A DNA stretch of 64,000 nt from positions 1,098,001 through 1,162,000 of the forward strand of contig JAPDOI010000215.1 of the NCBI GenBank assembly GCA_029168955.1. Reading direction: 5' to 3'. Within the stretch, counting starts at the first letter, position 1, and each line of letters starts with the position of its first letter. Below are positions 1-10,809 of the stretch, piece after piece. Under the pieces are notes generated by a model that had not been told where the DNA came from, ran no database searches, and saw nothing but the letters and a program-made list of their open reading frames with translations. The DNA comes from Aplectana chamaeleonis. Lineage: Eukaryota > Nematoda > Chromadorea > Rhabditida > Cosmocercidae. A program made the translations under genes and the position numbers.

Positions 1-475
1 AGCGATTTGCAGCCGCAGGCTGCACCGTCCGAATAGGGTTCAAACTGATTTCCACCCCCGAAATACCCGATACACGACAGATTTAGCCTCCACGCAGGGG
101 ATTTCCTCCCCTAAGCGAGGGAGCAGCCGCAGGCTGCACCGTCCAAATAGGGTTCAAACCGATTTCCACCCCTGAAATACCCGATACACGACAGATTTAG
201 CCTCCACGCAGGGGATTTCCTCCCATAAGCGACGGTGCAGCCGCAGGCTGCACCAACCAAATAGGGTTCAAACTGATTTCCACCCCCGAAATACCCGATA
301 CACGACAGATTTAGCCTCCACGCAGGGGATTTCCTCTCCTAAGCGACGGTGCAGCCGCAGGCTGCACCGTCCAAATAGGGTTCAAACTGATTTCCACCCC
401 CGAAATACCCGATACACGACAGATTTGGTTCAACGCAGGGGATTTCCTCCCCTGAGCACCGTCCAAATAGGGTTA
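1..475 (-). repeat. 114-bp tandem minisatellite, about 4 units
   Basis: The core GCAGCCGCAGGCTGCACC recurs at positions 9, 123, 237 and 351, an exact 114-bp period. The last unit degenerates after about 425. Each unit holds a GC-rich palindrome around the core. Read on the minus strand it is related to the ~113-bp array at 60.2-61.6 kb (same palindrome, same flanking words), so this is the inverted copy of that repeat. No coding function is seen. Confidence 0.9.
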
Positions 476-1440
476 GAAATGATTTTTAAAGAGTTTCCAC
501 CTCGAAATTCACGGATAACAGCCAAAATTCTCAATACTTTTAAAATTTTCTTTCTCATTGATGAATTGCGATCAGTTAGTCTTGAATTGAGTCAGGGGGT
601 CGTGAATTACAATATAGGCGTAGCTGGGAGCGGTGTGTGCAAGTGCATACCACGCACCACAACGCATTATTTGACGGCTATGCTGGCAATTGGTGCTGTC
701 CGGCATTTCTCCTCCAGTTTTACTCTGACTATGAAGCTGTTCGGTTGCACTTCTTCAATCAGAGTTTTGACCAACAGTAAGATCTACGCACACCCGAAGT
801 CTTCCTTCCTTGTCGATTTTTGGTTTTGAATGTTTTTTTTTCGAATTGCAGCCAACACTAAAATCAGCGCCCACCCGGGGATTACCTCCCTTGCCTGACG
901 TCCAATCTGGGTTTCAAGTGATTTCAACCTGGTCTTTCTTCTTGCTTCCGCGGTTGCACCGACAATCCATCTTCCACCGCCAAACAACCGTTCCTATGTG
1001 ATTATTTAGGGGTATGGTATACTTTTGCGACACACGGTCGCGTCGCTCTGCACAGCGACAGCGACCGCCTCCCGTCCTTTAAACCTGTCGCTGTCGCAGT
1101 GCACTGCACAGCGACAGCGACAGTGGTAGCGACAGGCTATGGCACATTTGCAGTATGTCAGCCCTCCGCGACACGTCGCTGCGACCCACACGCGACATCT
1201 GTTCCTACGACGACCGTTGTCCTTGCTCCGATGCGGGTCCCGCCATGATTTGTGTTAGATTGCATGCCTGTCGCTCATTACAGCGACAAAGTATACCATA
1301 GGCCTTACTGAAAATGCGGTTGCACTGGTATTACAGGCGTGATTTTCGGTGTAATTTGTGTAATTGCACCATACGCTATATTTTACGGCTATCATGGCAA
1401 TTTGTCCCGCACGGTATTTTTCGTCTATTACTTATTTTGC
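476..1440 (-). repeat. Body of the minisatellite-bearing dispersed repeat (inverted copy of 59.99-60.30 kb)
   Basis: The segment 840-1000 matches, in reverse complement, 60.13-60.30 kb (ACAACCGCGGAAGCAAGAA followed by one minisatellite unit). The segment 1310-1440 matches 59.99-60.10 kb in reverse complement. The body is interrupted at 1015-1298 by a small TA-flanked MITE. Open frames here are short and not conserved between the two copies. Confidence 0.7.
1015..1298. mobile_element. TA-flanked MITE, TIR TGGTATACTTT
   Basis: The ends are inverted (TGGTATACTTTTGCG and, on the other strand, TGGTATACTTTGTCGC) and flanked by TA on both sides (1013-1014 and 1299-1300), as in Tc1/mariner-type non-autonomous elements. 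The interior is rich in GCGACA words and self-complementary stretches. A ~135-bp piece of a second, nearly identical copy lies at 42744-42879, so the family was recently active. Confidence 0.75.
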
Positions 1441-1962
1441 CGAATTCGTAAGAAGTGAGGGAGTATGCGAGGTAGGGATGAGCATGTTTACTGATTGTAG
1501 ATGAAACTAGAAGAACGCTGACAAGGCAGGATTTGGATTAGAGAGAGTCGGTGTGTGAAAAAAGCCGTTTTGGGATATTCTGAACTAGATTTCCTCAAAA
1601 ATTCCTAGAAGTTTTCACGCCACCGAATCCGTTTTTCGACAATTTTGGGTCCGACAATTCTCAAAAAAGCTTCAATTTTAGCTTTGGTGATAAAATTTGT
1701 GTTTCTTACCGCCAACCTGTGAACACACAAAAAGAAATCTGGGAAATCGAAAAATCGCGCTTCCTGGAGGTCACGTCACCTAGAAACCTGCCTTTAGATG
1801 ACAAGTGCTTGTCGAGGTTCTAATCGCTTATCATCTAACTGATTGGTTTGCCTGAGGTACATAGAAGGAGAAAAGAGTGCAGTTTCCGCGCTCTGGTGGC
1901 ACTAATCCGCGAAATTCTTATGGAGCTCTTTGCTAGCTCTTTGCTTACCGAAGTTTTTCCAG
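1441..1962. other. Unassigned AT-rich sequence
   Basis: No gene, repeat or inverted structure was recognised. The last ten bases end in a polypyrimidine tract plus CAG, the likely 3' splice site of the next exon. Confidence 0.4.
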
Positions 1963-2126
1963 ATGGAAGTGTCGTATTGTGACCAAAAGGTAGCTGGAAA
2001 TGGCTCGTTCGGTGTGATGTTTTTTTTTGCGAAAGCGCGAGAGAACAATGAGCCAGTCGCGATCAAGAAGGGGCTGCAGGATAAAGGATGTAAGAATCGA
2101 GAACTCCAATTCATGCGAAAAATAAA
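1963..2126 (+). pseudogene. GSK-3-like protein kinase exon, truncated by a repeat
   Basis: After a TTTTTCCAG acceptor the frame reads [18 protein letters not shown], later EPVAIKK and [13 protein letters not shown]. This follows the start of the glycogen synthase kinase-3 catalytic domain: glycine-rich loop GNGSFG, then the VAIKK strand with the ATP-binding lysine, then the NRELQ-MRK helix holding the conserved glutamate. It departs from the family at usually invariant places (loop Ile to Ala, VLQDKRFKN-type stretch altered) and has an extra Phe at a T-run. Right after MRKINE the frame enters a dispersed repeat at 2127, where the family would continue H-x-NIV. No other part of a kinase was found in the window. 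Most likely a dead exon or a diverged paralogue; the fold assignment is firm, the functional state is inferred. Confidence 0.75.
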
Positions 2127-3275
2127 CGAAACACAGAGAAAAATCGTTCGAGCACCGTAATCCAACCAAGCCGTAAACTGAAAATTTTGTGTGTGTTATC
2201 ACCACACTTTACATTACACGTATAATACGCCGTTTTTTCTTCGGGGTCGTAGACATTTCGCTTTTCAGATGACACCAGGATTGTGTCTGCGGTCGTGGAG
2301 ATTAAGTAGTATGTTTTGGAACAGGTGCTACCAAGCGGAGGGAGGGGGTCGGGCCACTATAGCGCGACGCCCTTGGCCAGGCCCATTTTACCGTGCCGCA
2401 CTGAATTTGAGCACCTACACGGTGTTTCCCTCCTCTGCCACAATCAGGGAGTCAGTGCGGCACGAGAAAATGGGCGTGGTCAAGTGCGATACCACAGTGG
2501 CACCCCCCCCCCCCCTTCGCTGCGATAGCACCTTGGAACATTACTGGAGAAGTCATTCGCGCCCAATTTTAACCCATCAAAACCTTTGCACCTACCGAGG
2601 TTCTCCTGCCCTTTCAAACAGGACTTTAAGGAGTCTAAGAAGTTCATCATTTGCACAAAGATAGCTTTTTGATTTTGAGAGTTTTCTCAGGAGTTAGTGC
2701 ATAAAAGAACACAGTTCTCACGCAATTTTTGCGTAGTTATTCATTGCTTTTGCCTTTTTTCAAAAGCGAAGGAATGAGATTCTATGTATTCGCATACAGT
2801 TCTGCTTGTCAAGCGTGAAGGGTTCAGTTCCGTTAAGCTAGAGAAGGAGGTTATTTTTAAGCGTGCCTTCAACTTTGACGACACCTCAGAGCATTTGTGA
2901 GCATTAGGTCAAGCACATGCTTCAAATCTGTAGTACTTTGTCGAGTTTGCGGTGAACATTAGCCTAGAGGAGCGCATTAGGATTTGTGAAAAGAGCGTAT
3001 CGTTAATGAATCAGGCAAATCGATTACGAAGCTGTGTTAAACTGGAGTTAAAAGCGTGTGTATCTCCATCTCTCACGGTGTTTTCCTTTTTCGTATTTTC
3101 GGTCGATTTCACAAAATCTGTTCCTATTGTATATGCCGCAGTCAGTTTGGCACGTCTTAAAAGTAAACGGGACGATACGGGCCTGATATGCGCTCTTTAG
3201 TGCATTCACAAACAACGCGTTTGATTTTACAGCCGATTTGATATACGGTGCTGAAACCATTTTCTCTGTGTTTCG
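2127..3275. mobile_element. 1.15-kb TIR repeat, copy 1 (TIR CGAAACACAGAGAAAA)
   Basis: The ends are inverted (CGAAACACAGAGAAAA and TTTTCTCTGTGTTTCG). A second copy with the same ends and much the same interior lies at 47266-48387. The interior contains a GC-rich palindromic module (words such as ATGGGCGTGG) that also occurs alone at 51.6 and 53.2 kb. No transposase is seen and the open frames differ between copies. It sits directly against the GSK-3-like exon. No clear direct repeat flanks this copy. Confidence 0.75.
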
Positions 3276-3463
3276 ATCCGACGCATTTATATCCAGGGTT
3301 AAGCAGGGCGTTGTGTAATTTTCCGAAGTCGGGGCGACCCCCTTTCAGCCACCAAGGTTTTTTTTTTTCAAAACTCCACAAATTCTGCAATTACCCCAAG
3401 GTGTAATTTTCGCGCACTTTTTTGCAGAATCTTTTTTTTTTGGATTTGTATTGGAAAGTTTCT

Positions 3464-6400
3464 TCTTCTTCTTTGCAGCCACATTGAGGGTTTTGTCATA
3501 GGTTGAGGAACTGGGCGACCAGTAACGGATTTGTCCATAAGTCCATTACGGTCAGCGTGGTAGGTCTCTCCGGACAGTTGAATAAATGTGCGGTATCGTG
3601 GCCGATGGTACCGCAGTCCGGGCACACATCAGATTTACTGCTGTCAATCCTGCTGACATAAGACATTAGCATTGTAGAGTGACCACAGCGTAATGATGCG
3701 AGCGTGCACCTGGCCCTTCTTCCGAGTTGAGCCTCGGATGTGCAGACTTGGGGCGGCACTACCCCCAATATGGGATTAATGACCGCCTTTTCCAGATGAC
3801 ACCGTACAAACTGAGTATGCTCCTCGCGCAATAGACGGAGTCGTTCTTGCTGTGAGTCGTGCCATCTCTGCAGATTGACTTTGCTGGGAGCATCGGCGAA
3901 TGGCTTTCTGATCTTTCTCTCTCTGACGGGGTTTAGCTTTCTCCAAGAGGGGTGATTTGGTTGTTTGACAATGTTGATGAAAAATTGTTGGGCCTGGAGC
4001 TCACAGTGCTCCCTTACTGGTAATAAGCGGGTCTCAGCATGCAAGTGATCGACCGGGGAACTTCTTGCACACCCGGTGGCGATTTGAAGAGCCGCATTCT
4101 GTATGCGTTGCATCTTAGTCCAAGAGGATTCCGAAACTAGATGCTGCCAAACTGGGGCGCCGTATTCCAGTGCAGGCTGGAGAATAGCCTTATACGTTGT
4201 AATAATGGTTTCTTTGCTGCTACCCCATGTTGTACCGCCCAGGGCTCTAAGCACGTTAAGCTTCGCTTTAACGATAGCCTGCTTCTGTTCCGTGTTCTTA
4301 TGGAATTTGAGCGATGGATCGAGTACGAGTCCGAGAAGTTTTGGGAAGCGGGCGGCAGGCAAACGATCTCCATTCCATACGACATACGGATGTGCGCTGT
4401 GTTCAGATGGGTCCGTTGTGAGTACGGATACCGATGACTTTGACGCAGAAATCTTCAGCATTTTGCGGTCGAAGAAGCTTTTCAGTGCGGTCAAGTACCC
4501 GTTAATCTTAGCGGCGGCCACATTTATGTCCCGATCACGACACAAGACAGTCATATCATCAGCGTAAGCGACCACCTTGATATCTTGGGGTGGGGCGGGC
4601 ATATCTTCGAGGTACAGACTGAAGAGAGCAGGCGACAATACACCGCCCTGTGGGACTCCAGCTGCAATCGGAATGCTGTTTGAGACATGATTCTGGAACA
4701 TCACTCTAGCCCGTCTTCCCTTAGTGAATGCAGCTATCCAGCGCTTTTGCCATGGCGGGATTGATGACTCCAGTCAGTTGTTTGATAAGATACCAAGATT
4801 CACTGTGTCGAAAGCCTTAGTGAGATCCAAGGCAACTGCTACAGTTCTTTCCGGCTTATACGCGTTGAAACCATCAATTGCATAGCTCGTAATTTCTAAC
4901 AAAGCTGTCGTGGTGGAATGCATTTTTCTGAATCCATGCTGAAACACCTGCCTCTCGTTGTGCTCGGCCAGGTCTTTGACGATCAGCTTTTCAGCTACTT
5001 TAGCAAAAAGAAGACAACAAGCTAATGGGCCGATATCCCTTGACTGAAGCTTGGGGCTTGCCAGGCTTGGGCAGCGGAACGACGTTTGCCATCTTCCAAT
5101 TCTGCGGGATAGTACACGACATGAACGAGGAGTTTATCACATCAGTGAGGAGCGGTAGTAAGTCAGTGGGGATCTTCTTCAAGACAGCAGGACATATCCC
5201 ATCAGGACCAATAGCTCTAGAGTTCCGCATTTCCTTTATAATCTTCTCAATTTGCGTCGTAGTAAACGCTTCGGCCGTGCTCATAAGCGGGAGGCGGCAC
5301 AGCTCTCTTACAGTCACTCTATTCTGCGGACCTCGTTTAGCACTGGTGATGAAAAAACTTTTCCCGAGCGCATAAGCGGCTTCCTTTCCTGATTTGAATA
5401 CGCCGTGGTCGAATTCGATAGTGGAGACGGTGGCGGGTGAGCTTTTACCCGAAAGCTTCCGTAAAACCTTCCAAGTAGCTGCACTGTCCGTCTTAAAGTC
5501 CATCTGTCCGGTGAACTTCTCCCACTCTTCTTTCTTGTGTCTGTCCAAATCCTTTTTGATCTCACTGTCAAGCTCAGCAACCACGGGGTCCAGATGATTA
5601 ACCGCTCTCCTCGCATCTCTCGTTCTAATTTTGTCGAGGATTTCCTGTTGACATTTGGATAGAACGTCTTGACGCGACCGATAGGGATAGCCGCATTCAT
5701 GGCCTTGCGGATTGCGTCAGATAGATGGCACTCCTTCTGGTGCACGCTTCCATTCCACGGGTAATCTGCCGATAGGCGAAGCGCAACTTCACTGAACAGG
5801 CGCCAGTCTGCTCGGCCTAAATTAAGATAAGAACGTTGGCGAACACCAGAAAAGGGAGCGAGAGAATTGGATAGATCGATGTGGACAAAGACAGGAACGT
5901 GGTCACTTGGCAGAGTAGTCGAGGTAGACCATGAGCAGCAGCTAGAAAGGTTGGACGAGACAAGAGATATGTCTGGGCTAGAAGATCGGCCGCTGGCAGG
6001 GAGACGAGTGGGCTGATCATCGTTTAGAATGACCAGGTCGCACTCATCTGCCCATTCTTCGACGTCATTTCCTCTAACATCAGGACCGAGAGACGAGCAA
6101 AAGGTGTGAGCGTTGAAATCACCCGCGAAAACGACCGAGGATGAGAGGGAGCAGTCGCTCAGCTGCTTGAGAAGTGGGGTAGGATTGTAAGATGAAGGGC
6201 ATGAAGGTGTAGGTGGAATGTATATGTTGAAAAGAGAAAGGGGTGTTTTTAGGGGAGATGGATTGGGAGGTACTCGAGAGTACCGTCCGTGGGGGTGCTG
6301 GGAATGAGGTGTGAGGGAAGTGAAGATAGAACGAAAGTAGAGACTCCACCGCCGAGAGATGACCTTGGAGCATGGTAAGAAGTATAGCCTGGGATATTGG

Positions 6401-6911
6401 GATGAGGATAGGTAGGGGATGGAGAGAGCTTGGTTTCTTGAACCATGATCACGTCTGGATGGTAAGTACGTGCAAAGAGAGAGAGTTCAGAAAGCTTGGC
6501 ACGAAGGCCGTTTAGATTGATATGCACAATGGAAAGGGGGCGATTTGGAGATAGAGGAATCTGAGATGGAAGGTGAGGAGCATAACACACAACGAAAAGA
6601 TGAGTTATGATGCCTCACAGAACTGAGACCCGAACAGGAGAGATGCACCCACCTTTGGCATCCGAAGCACTGGACGCTGGTATGTCTCCAGTTTACATCC
6701 TCTCCGCACGTGGCGCATTGGTACTTCTGAGCGGGTCCAGGATTCCTCTCCACGCCGGCCCTTTGCAGGAGAATCCGAAGGAGAGTTGCGGCCGGCCAGC
6801 ACCTCTCCCATGACAAAAACCCTCTTTGTGGAGGGGATGACGTCGGTTTGCACGGAGGCGATCTTCTTTCCTCCACACTGCCACGGCACGAACGTACGAC
6901 ATCTCGGCAGC
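3464..6911 (-). mobile_element. Full-length Ingi/Vingi-like LINE, copy A
   Basis: The 3448-bp element lies between copies of GGAAAGTTTCT (3453-3463 and 6912-6922). In element order it has: a 5' HDV-like ribozyme; a leader ending in the 2A-like GVERNPGP (6733-6756); a PHD-type C4HC3 finger (CATC, CFGC, HLSC, CVLC); an APE endonuclease with HINLNGL, QETK (catalytic Glu intact), GDFNAH and SDH; a reverse transcriptase with GPDGI, VPQGGVLSP and YADD (codons at 4557-4568); and a C-terminal knuckle CPDCGTIGHDTAHLFNC. It ends in an (AAG)n tail and no RNase H domain was recognised. Several frameshifts and a stop break the frame (near 5000, 5580, 5800 and 6240), so this copy is dead. The clade call rests on the RT and C-terminal motifs and on domain order. 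Confidence 0.9.
6839..6911 (-). ncRNA. HDV-like self-cleaving ribozyme at the LINE A 5' end
   Basis: Numbering from the first base of the element (6911): P1 pairs nt 1-7 with 29-35, with a terminal G-U pair as in HDV. P2 pairs 9-13 with 69-73. P3 pairs 14-16 with 23-25. The L3 bases AC (17-18) can pair with GU (36-37) as P1.1. P4 is GGAGG/CCTCC (38-42 with 54-58). The candidate catalytic C is nt 62 in GCAAAC. Stem changes in the other copies keep pairing. One departure from the usual fold is three unpaired bases (26-28) between P3 and P1. Inferred from hand folding only. Confidence 0.7.
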
Positions 6912-8866
6912 GGAAAGTTTCTATCTTCTTCACTTCCAAAATTTTTCATTTTTGGTCCAAAATTTTCGCGATCCCTCCTCCTAAGCTTCAATTTTGGGCC
7001 AGAAAACGCGACCGCCGTTGGGAAATTTCACAACCCCGCTTGACCCTGTTTATATCCTATCGGTGGCTGTGATTTGAATTCCCGCGCCCGCCGCGCGGGG
7101 TCGCCGCACCGCCGTCGCGATGCGGCGGCTGCCGGCCTGGCGCGATGCCAAAGAGCTGGATGAACGAAGAAAAACGCAATCTAGGTGGTTCCTGACGACT
7201 AAACGAGACAGTCCGGATGTTTCTTTCCTGGATAATGCTTATCAAAGGGTCTCTCTATAATTCGACCTAATTAGGGTTTTTATCATCGACTGGGTCGGCA
7301 GTATTAGGTCTATTAAGTTTTCTGAGTGCACAAGGTCCACTCATCGAAACTTTAACTCGTTGTTATGAGCTATTTTGAACCTGAATCATAGATGTAGAAG
7401 TAATTCGAAGCATTTAATTGCTGTAAACCTCATATGCACTAAATTCCTTCTTAGTATTGTTTCTATCGACTTACGTACCGTTGTAGCAAGCAAACTTCAG
7501 TATTCCGCTGTATACGTTTGCAGGAATACGATGTGCATGGTAGAGAAATGCGTCTAGTTCTTATCAAAGGATTCGCCACACTCATATCGCACTGCGGAAA
7601 ATCTCCAAGGAACCAAAAATCGCCTCTAAGTTCGAATACTTTTATCGACAACACTTTTCTAATGCTACCTAACATAATCATCCTGTTGCAGATACAGCTG
7701 CATGGCTGATTAGAGTAAGGGTAGGAACTTATGTCTCCCATCAGCCAATCGGCAATGTCTCAGGGTGTAAAGATCTCTGTCGATTGGCCGACGGAAGGAT
7801 TGACCCCGACCGTACTCCTATTTACCCCTATATAGGAATATGAATAGGTATGAGCTCGACAGTGCTTCTTCATCCAGTTTGATACTCAGCTTACCAGAGG
7901 AGATCAAGCATGCCTCCTTCTACCCAAGAAGTGAAGCCGAACCTTTCTAACAGCTTAACCTTCAAGGTTTGGCTTGATCCTCGTTCTCATTCCTCACGCA
8001 AGTTCAGTGGCGTGCCGCAGGCAAGGTTCGTACGCATGATACGCTCCGCATTGCTGCGCAAAAGTCACTTTGCTCCATTGCGTCCGTGCCGCGCGAACGC
8101 TGTTCTTCCCTTGATCGTTGTCTCTTCTCTTACTCCGCACACGCACGCGAGACAGGGAAATTTTTCTTGAAAAAAAAAATCGGGAAGAATAGCCTTGCCA
8201 GCACACTCTTCCTCACTATATCATCCTTGCGTTGACTAGGATTGGTAAGGAAGTGCTTTTGGAAGCACTGTATTCCAGCGTAACAAGATTTTGAAGAAGG
8301 GCTCTGAAGGTAATTTTGCAGTTCTCAATTATCGGTGAGGTTGTGTGACGAACAGAGCAGTCGATGGTAGTGGTCGACATCTTGGGGTGTTAACTTCGTG
8401 CTAAAACTTGGCGGTCGTCTCGCTTTGAAAACCCATTTTCTACCACCCCATTCAGCTGTATACAGCGAAAGAAGTTCGCATGGGAATCGAAGCGATAATT
8501 TACTCCAAAATAACGCTCACAAGTGTCGTTGAGGTCCGCCAACGGGCAAATGTTATGGAGTGGAGTCTAGACGTTGTGCACTCAGAAACTATATCAGACC
8601 TAATATTGGCGACCCAGTGGATAATCAAAACTCAATTATGTCCAATAATAAGCAGTAGCTTGTTTACTAACGTCATCCAGGTGGAAAACGGCCGAATTAT
8701 GTCGATTAGCCGTCAAAAACCAACCCAAAGCGCGTTTTTCTTCGCTCATTCAGTTCTTTGGCATCGCGCCAGGCCGGCAGCCGCCGCGTCGCGACGACAG
8801 TGCGGCGACTGCCCTCGGCGCCCGCGGGAGTTCAGATGACAGCCACCGATAGGATATAAATGCGTT

Positions 8867-9480
8867 GCGATCACTGTATCATGCGAAAGCTGTCGGCTGT
8901 CGGCAGCTGGACACCCCTGCAGAAATGTACAACCGTCAAGTCCGATGTGTCCGCAGCTACGGCCCACGTGCACCATACCATACGCGCATTTTTCAAAATA
9001 CGCAGTCACTGGATAGGAAGTTGTTCTCAAGGATTTCTAGCGCAGAAGAGTTTTTTTTACAACGGATCACTATGAATTACTCTTGTGTCAACGTTTTAGG
9101 GAGGAAATGCTCAGATTATGACACATCTAACCTTTTAGTCAGCAAAGTGACTTTTTTTTATCCTGAAGCGTTCAATACAGAAATTTGAGGCGCAGAGCCA
9201 AACAATGTAATCCATTTTTTAGACCTTGAAAATGTTAGGGTGAAATGTCTTATATATTCAAGTACCAATCTTCAATGAGGGCCGATCGTAGAAACCCGAA
9301 CTGGACTGCGAATCAGGAGAAATCCAGATTGGACGGTGCAGCCTTTGGCTGCACCGTCCGGCAGGGGAGGAAAACCCCGGGTGTGGGCTAATTTTTTACC
9401 CTAGCGGCTCCGGGAGGTGCGAATCAAGAGAAATACAGATTGGACGGTGCAGCTTTGTACTTAATAACGGTTTTAAACAC
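8867..9480. repeat. Unassigned sequence with one minisatellite-family unit at 9320-9465
   Basis: Bases 9325-9370 carry GGACGGTGCAGCC, a short spacer and its complement, followed by GGGGAGG and CCCCGGGTGTGGGC. These are the same words as the 113-bp array at 60.2 kb, with a second partial unit to 9465. Bases 8867-9300 show no recognised feature. Confidence 0.55.
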
Positions 9481-10707
9481 TGAATAAAAAAACGTCCCTC
9501 CAGCTTCTCTATTCTTCCAGCCTTCAAGGCATGATCGATGTCATATCTTTGATGTTTCGCCGTTTCTTTCAGAAGCGTTCGAAGTTTGCATTGTAACCGT
9601 TTCCGAGTATTTTTACTGCCGCTTGACAGTCCGTTCTAAAGGGATAGATGACTGGCACAATAAGATTCTTCGAACTTAGCGTAGAGTGATAGCGTTCTGG
9701 ACTGGCACGGATTGTCGGTTCAGCGTTTGTTTACCTTCACCGGTTACGGGGGTTTTGAGAGCGATCAAGAAAAATGATTCGGGTTTGACTCAAAACTTAC
9801 CCATGGAGGTTGTTCGCTGTGTCTGAGGTCACGAATCTGAGGTTTATTCGTAAACTTCCAAAGTTTTCCACTAAGTTCGTTCAAAGCCGGCAATCGGGGG
9901 AAAATTTCGGGGCAAAATGTGACTTTTGATGATTTCCGGAACGTTACGATAGAAATGGCTCAAAATGTTTTTCTATGGGTTATTTGGAGTGCTACACACG
10001 AGTCTGCAGTTCGTTTACCGACTTTTTTCTACCTACAGTGCTTGCCAACAAAAAGCGTTTAAAGGGTGAAGATTTTTTCCCTTCATTTTGAATGGGGTAC
10101 TGATGAATGACTTTTTAAAGTTATTTTTTGGTCAACATTTACTATAGCTGACATAATTTAATTTCGTGAACGAAGCTGATGAAGAAGAAATTTCATGTAA
10201 ACTGACCGTAATTTAGCCAACTATTTTCCTCGAGCATGACATGCAAAAAATTTGCTGGAAGAAAAGCGAAATCGGCCTTGTTTAGAAAAGTCCACTAGGA
10301 TTTGTGCATATCTTTTCATCAATTGAATGTCTAATATGAGTTTTCTACCGTCTTGAAGTCCATAAATATTGCAAACTACGTGTTTTGGCATTTTTACTGT
10401 TTTTTACAGAAAATTAGCACTCTTAATTTCGAAGTTTGTCAACCATAGTTTTCTACTTGAAGTACCAGTATAATTCTGACGTTTCTCATCTTCTGACACT
10501 TTTTGATTTATAGAGCTGCGATTTCTTGAAAAAAAGTCTCAGGTCAAACAAAGTAATCCCCGTTTCAAGCTCATTATGAGTGCACTTGAGAACCTGGGAG
10601 ATTTATTAGGTAGATTTCAAGCACTGGAAGAAAAGCAAAATCGGCCTTGTTTAGAAAAGTCCATTAGGATTTGTGCACATCTCATCATCAGTTTAATGTC
10701 TAATATG
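9481..10707. repeat. Non-coding stretch with an 85-bp direct repeat
   Basis: The segments 10255-10340 and 10626-10710 are about 90% identical direct repeats, both starting GGAAGAAAAGC and ending GTCTAATATGAG. The block around 9830-9990 is distantly similar to 46.7-46.87 kb. No conserved open frame was seen. Confidence 0.5.
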
Positions 10708-10809
10708 AGAAATCTAACACGGTATTGAAAATTAGGTGTAATGAGATATTATAGTTATGTTTTAATGTCTCATTACTACACCTAATTTTCAATACCGTGT
10801 TAGATTTCT
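10708..10809. repeat. 102-bp near-perfect hairpin palindrome
   Basis: The left arm begins AGAAATCTAACACGG. The right arm is its reverse complement over about 39 bp, with one 3-nt insertion near the loop. The loop is about 21 bp and AT-rich. It follows immediately after the second 85-bp direct repeat. It could be a tiny MITE, a foldback scar or a small-RNA precursor; no flanking TSD was identified. Confidence 0.8.

Larger units (their letters stand above)
3294..7048. mobile_element. hAT-like MITE interrupted by LINE A (TSD TTTATATC)
   Basis: The left end is CAGGGTTAAGCAGGG at 3294 and the right end is CCCCGCTTGACCCTG at 7048. Both are flanked by the same 8 bp, TTTATATC (3286-3293 and 7049-7056), the hAT TSD length. 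The MITE itself is 3294-3463 plus 6912-7048. LINE A sits between these parts with its own 11-bp TSD. Confidence 0.85.
3281..8866. mobile_element. 1.8-kb TIR transposon copy 1, split by a hAT MITE and LINE A
   Basis: The parts are 3281-3293 and 7057-8866. Removing the insertion at 3294-7056 restores ACGCATTTATATCCTATCGG, exactly the start of copy 2 at 55621. The terminal inverted repeats are about 145 bp, GC-rich and self-complementary (CGCGCCCGCCGCGCGGGG). Copy 2 at 55621-57441 is roughly 95% identical by eye over 1.8 kb. The interior has a TATA-like CCTATATAGGAATA near 7832 and only short open frames, such as 7910-8170, that are not preserved in copy 2. It is probably non-autonomous, superfamily undetermined. 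Confidence 0.8.

Noticed and set aside
425..829. 134-codon open frame after the first minisatellite
   Set aside because: Partly repeat-derived; no family resemblance and no equivalent frame in the inverted copy near 60 kb.
2191..2664. 157-codon open frame in the 1.15-kb TIR repeat
   Set aside because: Not preserved in the second copy (47.3-48.4 kb), and it runs through a C-run and palindromic modules.
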